Source: Phaffia rhodozyma
Taxonomy: Eukaryota; Basidiomycota; Tremellomycetes; Cystofilobasidiales; Mrakiaceae
Direction: 5' to 3'
NCBI GenBank assembly: GCA_014706385.1
Contig: JACGZH010000001.1
Span: 620,001 to 684,000, forward strand
Length of the DNA stretch: 64,000 nucleotides
In this document: positions 1-11,736 of the stretch, in pieces
Numbering within the stretch: position 1 is the stretch's first letter
How the letters are laid out: every line of letters begins with the position of its first letter
The notes under the pieces: model-generated
What the model was told of the DNA's origin: nothing
Database searches by the model: none
Seen by the model: the letters and a program-made list of their open reading frames with translations, nothing else
Position numbers and translations under genes: made by a program

Positions 1-67
1 GTCTGAGGGCACTCAAGTCCAGAAGGGCCATGTATCGACTGCCATCGGTTGAGATTACTGTCACCAT
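1..67 (-). CDS. Partial ORF cut by the window edge
   Basis: On the minus strand an open frame starts at an ATG at 67 (MVTVISTDGSRYMALLDLS...) and runs off the left edge after 22 codons. It lies about 140 bases downstream of the ROM2 stop and in the same orientation, so it could be the first exon of the next gene. A CTTAG sits just before the ATG, so it could instead be the start of an internal exon. I do not recognise the product and the call rests only on an uninterrupted, protein-like frame. Confidence 0.25.
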   Translation of the reverse strand, partial: MVTVISTDGSRYMALLDLSALR

Positions 68-207
68 GCCTAAGGCATAGGCTTGATTGGTAGAATAGTA
101 TATTGAAACAACATGACAATGTGTACAATGAATAATGCTTAATTCCCAGATAGAGGAGAGTTGGAGTGAAACGATGAAGAACAAAAGAAACACTAAGATC
201 GTCTTGG

Positions 208-3200
208 TCATCGGAGAGAGATTGGTTGAATCTCGACCACCTTGTCATCAATGGTGAAGACGATCTTGTTTCTAGGATTGACAGGAGGAGGAGGAGGCAA
301 CCGAGGCGGGGGAGGTCGCCAGCCGGATGCATGATCAGAGGAATTATAAGGCGTACCGCCTCGGCCATAAGCCAAACGTTGTTGTTGCTGCAGCTGAAGT
401 TGATGAAGCTGGGCAGCTGAGTGGACTGTCGAAGGAGGAGTATCCGTGAATAGGAGACGAATATGACTTCCTTGAATGACTTGAAGGAAAGCACCGGTGT
501 TCACATCCAGAATTTCGACGAACGAAGGATCGAACGCGAGGATATAAGGATAGTGAAGAGCTTTAAAATCGCACATAAATTCGAGAGCAAATCAATTATT
601 CATCCTTCGAGTGTTATCAAACATATTTTCAACTACTTTCAGTTGGCTCACCAAAGTTTGTCGGAGATCCTTGCCAGTCCATTCGCCATTCCCTGTCCGA
701 TTTGTTTCTCGGAGGTCCAACCCGCCAGCCATTCTTATTTACGTAGAACGCAAAATCTACCCAGCCGAGCAATTAAGAAGATTTCATTCGAACAAGCAAT
801 AGTAGCTTTGTGAGTACATCATTTGCAGCGAAGAGAATAATCAGCATCAGACTGCGTCAGGAAGCTTACCATCATAGCAAAGCAGGAAGTCGCTTTCGAT
901 CCGATAGATGGCAATAGGCTTCGGAATCCGGGCAGCATTATTGAAGGCTCGGTGAACAAGAGCCAAATTCGGGTCATCCGGATCCAGGAGGCCCTGTGTG
1001 TCAAGAGTTTCCAGATCGACAATCTCGAATCCTTTTGTGCATCCCACACAGAGTTTGGTTTTAAGAAAGTGGATGGAGCTTGACTCGGTGGGAATATAGA
1101 ACTCCTATTAGAATTGTAGAAAAAAGTAAAAAGAGTCAACAATTGGGTGAAAAGTCGAACGGTATAAGCGGGTACTAACTTTGAAGACCTTAAGCGTATC
1201 GTGCCGGCTGGGAATAAGCTTGCTGAACGCCGCACCCTGTTGCTTTTTACGTATAGGAGTTTCAATTGGGTCCATAATTTTGATGGTGGTTGAGAGAGGA
1301 CTCGACTTGACGATGCAGACAAGCATCTTCCCAACACAGATTCCGGCTTTGAAGAATGTGGTATGAGATGATATTCGTTTGCCGCGCTTAAGAGCAGCCG
1401 TTGGATCTTTAGGGTCGAGTGAATCCAGAGGAAAGGTTTGAACGGATCGCTCTTCAAATGACAAGATTTACATGAAAAGTTAGTGGATAAACTAAGAGCA
1501 GATAATTGCTATACAACGGCACCTACCCGAAAGTACGATGAGGAGTTGGAATTGTTCTAGCACATCAACCTGGGTCACATCCATCAGTTGAAGGACCATC
1601 ACTGGGGGGCGGTCTGGTTCCGTCAAGTTCGAAAAATAAACACCGTTATCTGTGCCATAGATCATCCGACGCCCCGCGTCTGGTACAATAAACAACCCGT
1701 CCGTGGAAGCAGTTTAGAAATTTATTCGAAAGATTGTTGAGGAGGAAAAAATAGCGTACCGTAGGGGGCAGCACAGTTGACCTTTAGCTGACCAGTAAAC
1801 ACAGTTTCCAGAACTTGAGTGTCTAGTTTGCGATGTCGATCCCGAATAAGCGTCTGTTGTTGATCAATCTTCTCCAGCCAGTTTTTGCGTTGGATATGTG
1901 ACTCTGACCACAACGTGACGGAATATGCGTCTTTTCCTAGACTGGTGAGAGTGATCGAATAACCATATTTTCCCTCCTTCTCTGGTTTTGCACTTGTTGA
2001 CGATGTGGTGGATTTGCTTGTGGAAGTTCGAGATAGTAGAGATTTGGGTCGGATACCGTGTTTCGAAAGATTGTATTGTTCATCAGGGGTTGCCAACACA
2101 AGCAGCTGAAGTGGTATTGGCTATAATTGAACAAAAAAGAATATCAGATATGCTTGACTAAGGAAAATGCTACCGTTCTAACGAACCTTTCGATAGATAC
2201 CGGTTTTCTCCACTTTGTTCGAATACTTAGTTCTGGTGAGAAGGATCATATTGTCCAGAAGGTAAACATCCAAGTCTGCCGTCTCATTTTGGGCTCCGCC
2301 ACGACGCTTTAGTTGACCTTTATGAATCAACTCTCGGTTTTCATCTAACAACCGGAGTTTCTGTTTAAAATGATAACGGTATCTTCGTGAGCATCTGATA
2401 CCTAGACAGATATTTGAACCGACAGAACAACCAATTATATCTTGTACATACAGGTAGATCTTTGTCACCACGTAGTTGTTGCTCGAGATGGGCGAGATCC
2501 AATCGATTCTGCGTTTTCCCAGCTCCAGCGTTAACCCTCTTCAACCAGCCTTCCAGCAAAGTGATTGATTCAGGTATCCACTTTTGGTCTGGGTTCTTCT
2601 CATCCGTGACCTTCAGAATGGCTTTGAGGAGAAGTGGGTAACGACCTAATCTCGTAGTAGGCTTCGTCAAGAACCCATTCAACTCGATCTTTCTTGATTC
2701 TGGCTTCCGTTCAACCTCATCTACAAACTTCACGAACTGAGCATTTTCGGCTTTCTCCCGTTCGAACTCGAGCTTTCCATAAGCCTGGTGAGTACCGTAC
2801 TCAACAAATGGTTGAAACAGAGGAATGTGTTGAAGAAGAATGTCACCAATAGTTTCGATGACAGGCTGCGCTCGTTGTCGCTTCGTTAATGCGTCTGAGA
2901 GAGCGGCGTTGTTGTTTTGGATGGCGGAAATATTCCAGAACACCTGAGTGACGAACGGGTCTCTTCTTTCCGCTGGTCGGATGACCTCTGACACCCTAAG
3001 AGGCTTTATCCAAAACTTGAGGCGAAGGTAGTAACCAAGGAGAAGTTAGCATGTTGCCTGGGATGAGGCGAATAGCACAGAAGTCACTAACATCACGCAA
3101 GTATTCTAGATCTTTGACAAAGTGTCGTTCTGTAGCGATGAGCTCGTTGATCGCCTCTTGTCGTTTTCTCTCAGTTTCGCTAACGGAGTCCAAGACGGCC

Positions 3201-6135
3201 TGGGACACCGATGTAGCCCATAATTCGCCTCCGGATCCTTCAGCGTCCTTCAAACTTTCCACACTGGGTTGCTTCTTCAAGACAGGCAACCCCGGCTGAT
3301 TCTTTAGATTGAGTGCTTGAGCCTGTTCTGTTCGACGTGGACACATGCTCGAGTAGCATAAGGAGTTATCGCTGCAGGTGGGAGAGTAGCAGTCCAAAAG
3401 AATCACAAGCACTCCCGTGGGCAAATTGTTTTCTTCGGGAACAGGATGAGAATTAGGTGACGGTGGTAACCCGTTGCTTTGTGAGGTTGATATCGAACGG
3501 CGGAAATTGGGGCTGTGAGGCGAATGGAGACCAGATGACGACTCAATGATAGTTGACGAAGAAGTGAGCGAAGTCAACTGTTTGGCATGATGAGATGGCC
3601 AGGGACCGTCCTGTGTGATGACCGAAGCTTCGTCATCAAGAGGATTTTCAGATTCTGGGTGGAAGGCTGTCGAGGGAAAGGAAGTCGAGCTCGGAAGGGC
3701 TTTCTGCTTGAACTGATAGAGTTCGTTGGCGTTGTCCCTGAGCCGATGATCGTATGTGACATCGTGGAAGAACTTCTGGGAATCCAGCGATCGACCGAGA
3801 AGAAGGGCAAGATTTCGATCTGTTGTTTGAATAATCTCGCAGATAAGATCCACAGCCTCTCGACCGGTGAACGCGTCATTGTACGCCAGCCCATCCTTTA
3901 CCCGCTCAGAAAGAAAGATATTGGCTTGGAAGACCTCTGCTACTCGAGAAAGCAGAGCAGGGTACACTTTCGTATACTTTCGAGTCATCTGGGTAATCGA
4001 TCCCGTCGCTGGTCTCTTGATGCCTCCTACAGACGAAGATGAAGATGATAGAGGATACAGCGACACAGGGCCAGAAGGGTATTGACCATGGGTGGAGGAT
4101 CTGGAGGGGGTGTGCCGTAAGGAGGATACAACTTCTGCTCTGGTGACAGATGAAGCGCTGGAGAAGCTCATGGATCGGCCGTCATGAGTCTCGGGAAGGT
4201 TAGGAGATGACGGTGCAGGCACGCTACGAAAGCTCTCTACACTATCCCGAGCACTAGGTTGACGACGAAATGCGTCTTGTTCAAATGTAGAAGTAGGAGA
4301 TGAAAGAGGTCGAGAGATTGTCTGGCGAAGATTGGGAGTAGTATCAATTCGGGTGAGAGCTACATTCAAATCACGGTGGGCGTTTGCACACATAGTGCAA
4401 TGTCAGAAGATCAGTTCTTGATAAACAGCATAGTTGAATGCATTAAAACTGTTTCGACTAACGAGCAAATGTAGGGCGGTTCTGGTCAAACAGACCAAGA
4501 GAGCGCTTCGATGACTCGGAAGGCGTTCTGACATGTTTCGAGTTAACGGATCCAGGTCGGCTAGATGACGGTGAGTATACAGAAGATGCGCCTGTTATAG
4601 ATGGAGGCAGTTCATTCAGATATCCATATATAAAGTGAGCAATCTGTCAGTCCAAGGCTCCGCATAGAGTAGTGAGGATAGATGAGTGGAACAAAATAAG
4701 AACACATTGTGCGAACCTGAGGCCTCGCCAGGTGAGAGTCCAGTAGAAAGGTATCCGAGCTCAGTCTCGTCAGCCGTTGGCGGTCGTGGTGTGGTCGCTC
4801 CTAGTGCTACTTCATTCCAGGGTTCCAGAGATATAGCATTCAACCCAAGTCCACCATTTCCCATGATGGATGAGAGGTCCGGCAACCGAGGTGGAGCTAA
4901 TCGAGGTCCCCGGGGTCCGGCGGACTGAGTTGTTTGGGTCGAGGGACCCGTGGATAGGGAAGACCCATGAGAGGCCGGATGACTGTATGAATGCGTATTG
5001 GACTGGGGGGCAGGAGAGGTTGGAAAAGGGATCGATGATGGATAAACCTCAGTAGACGGTTGATCGCTCGTGTTCGCTTTTAAATCCGCCAAGCCATCAC
5101 CTCCTACTTGAGCTTGGTAGGCTTGGGCTGGGGTCAAACCACCTGTTCTACCGTTCTGTTCAGGTAGAACAGTAGGATCACTAGCATATCCCCCCGCTGG
5201 GTAAGGGTATGCAGCCTGAACGCCTTGGTATAGTGCTTGCACAGAAGAGCGTTGGCTGCCTTGAGTCCGATATTGTTGCAGACCAGGATTTGATGTCGGC
5301 AGATTGATAGAGGATGTACTTTGTTGATTCGGAACTAAATAGTACACCGAATTTGCCGGGACTGGTGGTCCGGAGACCGGATGAGTTACTTGTGAGTAGG
5401 TCGACTGAGCAGAGGATACATGATTCGAATGAACAGAAGGGTTGAATGAAGATCGCCGGTCGAACTGAGCACTTGGTCCGTTAGGAACCGATGGCTTGTA
5501 CTGGGCCACAGAGGAAAGTACAAAAGAATGAACAGGGTCAACGAAAGGAGCACTTGCCTCGTGAATAGCGAAACAACATTAAACTGAGTCCTGAGAGATA
5601 GAAGGTTATAATAATCGGAGAAGAAAGAAGAAGAAGAAACAACAAGGAGATGATGAAGGAGCATGGAGAGATGCCGGACCCGCCAAGGAGTGGCCGGCCG
5701 AGGAGGCCGAGAAGAACAAGCAAGATGGATGGATACTAGAGAGAGGATACAGACACTAGCGATGGAGATAGCTGGAGGCAAGCTATAGACATGACTTACA
5801 GGGTAACTGTAGGTTGGATAAGACCCATCTGGACCGGTAGGCGGAGGCCCAATACCAAGGGATCCGGCGTATCCATCGTAGGTCCCTGGCCCGGATGGGG
5901 TCGGTCTACCGACTCCAACAGATGACTGGTACACCTGCTGTGAAGGCGAAAAATGACGGGCTGGGTGAACGGGTGCGTAGGAAGTTCCCTGTTGGTTTGG
6001 GTATCGAGGCCCGCCAAGTTGAGGTTGGGTATGGGCATGATGGGTATTGCGTCGGCCAAAGATCTCAGTGAATGCTTGGTCTCTGCTAGGGGGTTCCCCT
6101 CGATGATCCCTAGGACCTAAAGGCCGTCGATCCAT
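208..6135 (-). CDS. ROM2: Rho1 guanine-nucleotide exchange factor (DEP-RhoGEF-PH-CNH), Rom2 type
   Basis: Multi-exon minus-strand gene. The first exon (6135 to about 5800) and the next (about 5506-4730) encode a Gln/Pro/Ser-rich, low-complexity N-terminus. The exon from about 4345 to 3000 carries a DEP domain (MTRKYTKVYPALLSRVAEVF, then GLAYNDAFTGREAVDLI) and enters the RhoGEF (DH) domain at ERKRQEAINELIATERHFVK. The DH domain continues through 2990-2470, a split PH domain follows (about 2430-1760, with KNWLEKI near its end), and a CNH domain fills 1700-208 (PDAGRRMIYGTDNGVYFSNL; FAFYVNKNGWR; ALHYPYILAFDPSFVEILDV). The stop is at 208-210. This domain order is that of fungal Rom1/Rom2, which activate Rho1 at the plasma membrane in the cell-wall integrity pathway. 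The CNH domain has a Gln/Pro-rich insertion near its end (about residues 40-90 of the last exon). Family assignment is firm; exon borders are approximate. Confidence 0.93.
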
Positions 6136-6504
6136 CCAAGCTAGTGGGTTGAGGTTGGAAAAATAGGCTGAATACCAATCTAATCAAAGAACAAGAGATA
6201 GGATGGAGGAGAAATGAGATGAAGATGGAGTGGGATATTGGGAGAGGATCTGCAATGCTATTAGTTGTCGTCGTCGTCGTCGAGAAGACGAAAGGGAAGG
6301 GAAAAAAACGGTAACCGAACGCGATCAGTTTACACAGCCAGGATGGCCGGAGCAAACAAAAACACACGATCAAGCTGACAACCCTTCTCGTTCGCCCTTC
6401 TTTTGTTTCTCTTTCGTTTTCAGTCACAGACTTTTACTTGTTCGGATCGCAGACGTTGTAAACATGCTCAGAATGTCCGTGATTCAACTGGATCGAACTC
6501 AGAT

Positions 6505-8346
6505 TCATACATCCCAGCCTAACGATTTCTGACGATCTTTTTCTGCCTGAGCGGCACTGGGCAACTTCTTTCCAAAATCTATCGACTGCTTCGGGTCGAC
6601 TCCACCATCAGCCGCCCACTGACGGCCTGCTTTACTCCAGATCTCCTTGACACGGTCGACCTGCTCCTCGTACCAACCGTCAAACTTGAGCCAGTCTGAA
6701 TGACATGAAATCATCATGAAACAAACCAGTCAGCTTCGTTCTTGGCTCGCTTGATCATAATTCCTACACTTTTCCTTTCCAGGAATACGCGATAGGTTAA
6801 GAAATGGGTTGAGAAACGGAACGTACGTAAAGCTACACTCTCCACGCCAACGTCTAGCTGGTTGTAGTCTCCCATTGTCCAACCGTTGTCCACAACATGA
6901 ATTGGATCAGTCACAGGATCCAGGTTTCGAAGCCACTGTCCTGTTCGTGCATCTTCGTATTTGCAGATATGCGCGGTCGAACTGATAGGTCAAAACAAGC
7001 ACAAAAGAACTCGGTGTTATTCTCAGAGAAGATCAATATATTTACGGGTGCTACTTTGGATTGGTCATCTCAGAATAGACCTCATATTGCACACGTACAT
7101 ATCTGCCGAACCTATCCAAGAAGCCTACAAGTACCCAACACTAGTTAGCAAATTTCTCGATAGGTTTTGTTTATAACAAACTTTCTGAACGAGAAAGTAA
7201 GATGATCTCATCTGGTAGTAAGGTATCACGAACCAATGGCCAGCTAACAGCATACCCAAGACCTCGCAGGTAGAATCCAAAGTGGTAACTCATTCCTGCC
7301 GAGGTTCCCCAATAGATGTTTTTCGAGCAATCAAGCGCTTCGAAGCTAGCGATCGCATTTGGCATGACCAGGAACGTCTGTTTATCAGATTGCACTCGTT
7401 ATTTAATGAACATGGACTAGTCGAGATAAATTTTCACAACAGAAAGAGATAGGGGGGAAGCAGGGGGAGAGAACAGAGTTGTAGATAATAACATGAATGC
7501 TTACATCGTCATCGATTTTCCTGTCAAGACAGATTGGAACCACATTCCACATATGTTGTCAGTAAATGAATTCTACGCGTCTCTTGGCACGTAGATGCCC
7601 GTGCGTCTGTGAGCTCAAACTTGGGCACCGTACGAGTTGAAGGAAGGAACGAGAGCGTACATTACAAACTTTGGGTTTTCTCCTACCCTCTTCTGTGCGA
7701 CCCATTTAAAGAACGCATGGGTCTTTCCGAAATCAACATCTTCGACTCCATCAACGATAGCAATATCCCCAAACAACTCTTGTTCTGCCGAAAGCATCCT
7801 CCTGATTGCTGCCGTCTTGGGTCTTCCAAGAATAAACCGAAGTTCGACCTGAGCAGGCCAATCAGGCATAACCTTCCTTCTGATCAGATTTCGTCTGTTC
7901 AATCTTTTTGTGTCCTCCCCTGCAGGATCATCTGGAGCAGAAAAGATTCCAAGCAACAGCAACGGTGCACTCGATGAATCTTTCTGAGGACAACCGATTG
8001 TATGCGGCTGGGCACCGGAGAGAAGAGCGAAATCGGGTTCCTCGAAGGACCGTGAGATATTGACTCTTGGTGTCTGTTCGACATCGTATTCATTCAACGG
8101 AGGAATGTCGAACGTGAAAATCGAGAAAGATAGACCGACCACCACAACGGTGGTAAAAAGCGTTATGAGCACAAAGAGACAACGGATCTTGGACCGAGGC
8201 ACCAGAAAGGACAGGTATGATCTTCGACGAGGCTGCATTCGACCCGGATGAGATCCAGTGGTGTGTAAGCCATTTGAAGACGAAGGGCTAAGAAACGAAC
8301 TTCGACGAGGATGAGATGTAAAAGAAAGAGAGTGTTTCGTGTCCAT
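6505..8346 (-). CDS. GT31-like type II membrane glycosyltransferase (galactosyltransferase family)
   Basis: The first exon starts at ATG 8346 and encodes a short basic cytoplasmic tail followed by one membrane anchor at about residues 55-78 (CLFVLITLFTTVVVVGLSFS), the type II Golgi layout. The lumenal part has the GT31 landmarks: LLLLGIFSAPDD..., a RRNLIRR segment, VELRFILGRP, an acidic DDD metal-binding motif (KIDDDTFLVMPNAI, split by an intron near 7505), the conserved aromatic/Gly stretch NIYWGTSAGMSYHFGFYLRG and a distal ED..G motif (EDARTGQWLRNLDP). It ends at 6505 after a Lys-rich tail. The donor sugar and acceptor cannot be read from sequence; fungal members add hexose or HexNAc to glycans in the Golgi. 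At least five exons; borders are approximate. Confidence 0.82.
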
Positions 8347-9123
8347 TGGTGTATGTGGTAGGCAGTTGTTCGGCCGATCAAAATCTCAGAATTATGGGTA
8401 GATAAAGGAGAAAAGGTCGATTATATCGATACAACTGGTGATTGGTATATGATTGCCAAGAGCTCAGACTGAAGAGCTTTATTTTATTCTTGTTATATTT
8501 GTCGTTTGTTCGTTTTTCGTCTTATTTCGAAAAGAAACAACTCCAAGGCTGTCTTGGCTGTCTTCCGGAGATCAGATCAAGTTAAGATGACGACCACAGC
8601 TCTGTCAATGAACCTGATGATAGTTGTCGTTATTCGTCGGGTAAAGGGATGAAAAAGAAACAAGGAGGTAGATGGTTTAATAAGAAATCTCATGTTCTCT
8701 GGTGCACTTCATTTGCTAACCCTAACACACCGCCACGCGTATCGGTCCTCGGGTAAATCTCAATCTTTGTGATCGGCAAGGCAGCTTGAGAGGTTGACGT
8801 GAGAAGCACTTACCATAGAGGGTCATTGACACTTCTGCATCGTTCTTCATCTACGGCCATCGTCTTTGAGCATCTTGGTCTATCCCCGCTAGGTGCTTTC
8901 CTGATTCAAGAAAGAGCGACAGGGCGAAACAGGACCGTTGGGTCTCCATTTCACAAACATAAACAGATTTCCTCCACAAAATGTACAATTGGTCATAATC
9001 ATCAAGGTCGTGTATATAAAGGTCATCGGAGACGTAAGAGAGGAAAATAAACTATAGACAGAGGAACAATGTATTCAACAGATGTCGAATAGCAAGGGAG
9101 CGCAACAGGCCACAATATAGAGC
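8347..9123. other. Intergenic region without a recognised gene
   Basis: Upstream of the glycosyltransferase and downstream of the PB1-domain gene. It contains only short ORFs without protein-like composition. I see no tRNA, repeat or conserved site that I can support. Confidence 0.6.
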
Positions 9124-10884
9124 CTATTCCTTTGACTTCTCTTCAGGCTTCTCGTTCTGCGAGGTGGGCTCTCCAGTCTGAGGGTCGTAAGGCACTCCAT
9201 CAACCTTCATCTCGGAAGGGCCGTCATTCATCATCTGCCACCAGCCCCGATGGGCCTCGGAATGGTCGAGAGCCGAGGGATGGACGAAGAAAGGGAATCT
9301 GCCAAAGAAGTCACCATGCGGGTACCCGTGTCCTTCGTGTCGGTAGGTATGTCCTCGGGGCCCACCATGATGATTGCCCCACCCTCGTCGATGAAAGTGA
9401 TCTGGACGATCTCCGACAGAGTCGTCTCGGTCAAATGAATCTCCAAACGGAGGAGGAGGACCATGAGGGGGTGGGGGTGGGGGTGGGGGTCCAGGGGGAG
9501 GGTTGAATCGTCGATGGGGTTTTTCACCTTTAGTATCAAACTCTCCAGGAACACCCCTCTCGGCCGACTTTCCACGGCGGCGGTGGTGAGGATGGGAGCG
9601 TTGAGAGCCGTGGAAAGGATGGTGGCGGAAAGATCCAGGAGGACTGCCATGTCTCGATCGTTCACGGCCTGGCGACGAAGGACCAGGAGGAGGAGGAGAG
9701 TCAGGTCGGTTATCCCGAGTTTCAAAAGAAGAAGGCGAGGGGTGTCGAGGATGGTGTCGATGGTGGAAGCCAGGACCTCGGTGGAACCCGTCGTGGTGTT
9801 CACGGGACCGCTTCTCGTGCATTCGTCGAGATCTAATCTCTTCCGCTTCCTTTAATCCTTCGGCAGCACTCTTGCCAAAACCAGCCAAGACGGTCTCCAA
9901 GTCCTTCCAACCCTGCGCGGCCTGACCAAACCCTTTGTTGACTTCATCCTTGGCTTTATTAAGCTCAGTCTCAACTCTGTCTCTTTGAGTTCCTACATGA
10001 GCAGCCAACTCAGGAGTGTAAGCACCTTGAGCTGCTCGAGACAAGATTGTAGACAAGGCCGGGTTGGCAGAAATGCTAGAGAGAAGGGTGGCAAGATCCG
10101 AAAGGAGCGAAAGAGGGTTGGCAACAGGCTCAACCTGGGGTGGGAAGACCTCCTCGGGGTCCGCGGTATTCTCCTGAGACTCAACAGAAGGAACCGAGCT
10201 GTTCTGATGAGCATCACCGTAAACAGAGGTAGCGTCTTCAACAGAGGGAGTGGCAGTAGAAAAGGTGGATCTGTCGCCCATCTCAGTCTCGGCATCGTCG
10301 GCCAAGTCCGTCTGGGAAATCTGTATAATTCAGGCAAGCACGAGCGAGAGCATCGAACCAAATACATAGTTAGTCACATTGTGTCAGAAAAGAGGAATAA
10401 GGAAATGAAAAGAAAGAAAGCGACTAACCTCGGAAATCAAGCCCTCAACCTCTAATTCTACATCAGCCTCACCATCAATCCCCACAGGCCCTCCAAGGAT
10501 GACGACCTTCATCTTTAAGACTTCCTGAGCTGTGCCAACATCATTGAGTTCTTCATAGAGGTCCTGAAGTTCCTCTTCCGAGCTAAGCACACATCTATCC
10601 CCCTGAGCGTCGATGTAAGAGAATGAGATGGTCTTTGGGTTGAGCGAGGTCGACGACCAGTAGGACAGAATCTTCTCTACAAGAGCTGCGTAGGTGGGGG
10701 GATTAGGAAACCGGAACCGCCGGGCAAGCTGAAACGTGGAGATAAATATGAAAGGACCATGCTTGTCAGAATGAAAGCATAGTATGACAAAAGGATAGAA
10801 GAGAACAACAGAAGATGGACGTACCTGTTCAGCAGGATGGGTGACTTTGAACCGCCTTGGCTCGTTAAAAGTTGGTGTAGACAT
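9124..10884 (-). CDS. PB1-domain protein with His/Pro-rich C-terminus
   Basis: Three exons: ATG at 10884 to about 10826, about 10733-10430, and about 10320-9124. The N-terminal region is a PB1 fold: an early basic strand (RRFKVTHPAEQ...ARRFRFPN), then SFSYIDAQGDRCVLSSEEEL, which matches the OPCA acidic motif (YxDxDGD...sdeEL). A middle segment of Ala-rich helices follows (NPLSLLSDLATLLSSISANP; later ELNKAKDEVNKGFGQAAQGW). The tail is disordered, rich in His, Arg, Pro and Gly (HHRHHPRHPS), with polyproline runs encoded by a G/C-rich repeat near 9467-9502. PB1 domains pair with other PB1 domains in signalling scaffolds; no ZZ or kinase domain is visible, so a specific role cannot be assigned. 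The final stop is at 9124-9126. Confidence 0.75.
9467..9502 (+). repeat. GGGGGT repeat (G-quadruplex-type), coding for polyproline
   Basis: The plus strand carries four consecutive runs of five G separated by single T, followed after a short gap by another run of five and one of three. On the minus strand it encodes Pro-rich codons of the PB1 protein. Several G runs this close fit the intramolecular G-quadruplex pattern, on the template strand of the gene. Confidence 0.8.
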
Positions 10885-11736
10885 GGTGTGACTAGTCTAT
10901 CTGTATATCTTTGGAGTACGTTTGATCAGGGATGCGAGGAAGAGAGTCTTGAAGGTGGCAAATTGACAGTAAGGTGGCGAACTGGAAAGAGAATGAGAGG
11001 GATGTGGCAAAGATCAAGAAGGATGGAGAGCCGTCTTATAAAGTAATTCAATCTCTTCGGGCATCCGGCTCAGAGTGTGGCAGTATCAAGCGCCGACTGG
11101 GCCGCGACTGGCCGGATGCTGACTGCCGAGCTTATCGACTGTCTACATATTACTCCATCAAGATGGATCTTTCCACATGGTTCTACCTTGTTCTATCCCA
11201 TCCCATCCACGAACCAGACTGTATCCGCAACAACTGTATCCGTCATCGCACCTCGGCCACAGGCTAGAGTAACCACTTCAATCTAAGGTTGTACCTCACT
11301 CAACGCCTGACACGCCAACTGGGCCGCGACCTGCAGGTTCCCTGTGACGACTCTCGTGACTCATCGATCGCTTCCCGTCGCTCGGTTTGGTCTAGCAACA
11401 GAGACCAAGGTGGCTGTAGTTCTCTTGGTTTCAATCATGATGTTGTGTGGCAAAAATCAGCAGAGCGTGCGAGAGAGGTACAAAGTAACGTTGACCAGGT
11501 TTTCGGGACAACAGATAGCACGATGCTATGCCTGCTCGAGACTCGAGAAGGAAGCGACTGAGCACAGTTCACAGCTCAGCTAGTCATCGATGTCGAGTAG
11601 ATAAATCAAAGCATACTAAGTTTACAAGAAAATTTGCTTGCACAAAGAAACATTCTCGCAAGAAGGGAAATACAGAAGGAAGAATAGGCTGAGGCAGGGC
11701 GTCTGATGTAGTAAAAGAAAAAGGGACTTTTTGTGC
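10885..11736. other. Intergenic region between two minus-strand genes
   Basis: Holds the promoter of the PB1 gene and the 3' flank of the phosphatase gene. GC content is locally higher around 11060-11350, and the 13-mer ACTGGGCCGCGAC occurs twice (about 11095 and 11318). No convincing ORF or RNA gene is seen. Confidence 0.55.
11061..11119. repeat. 9-bp inverted repeat
   Basis: GCATCCGGC at 11061-11069 is matched exactly by its reverse complement GCCGGATGC at 11111-11119, with a 41-base loop. It could be a regulatory palindrome or part of a structured transcript; chance cannot be excluded. Confidence 0.4.

Noticed and set aside
9231..9803. 190-codon frame within the PB1 gene
   Set aside because: Out-of-frame reading of the His/Pro-rich exon, without independent features.
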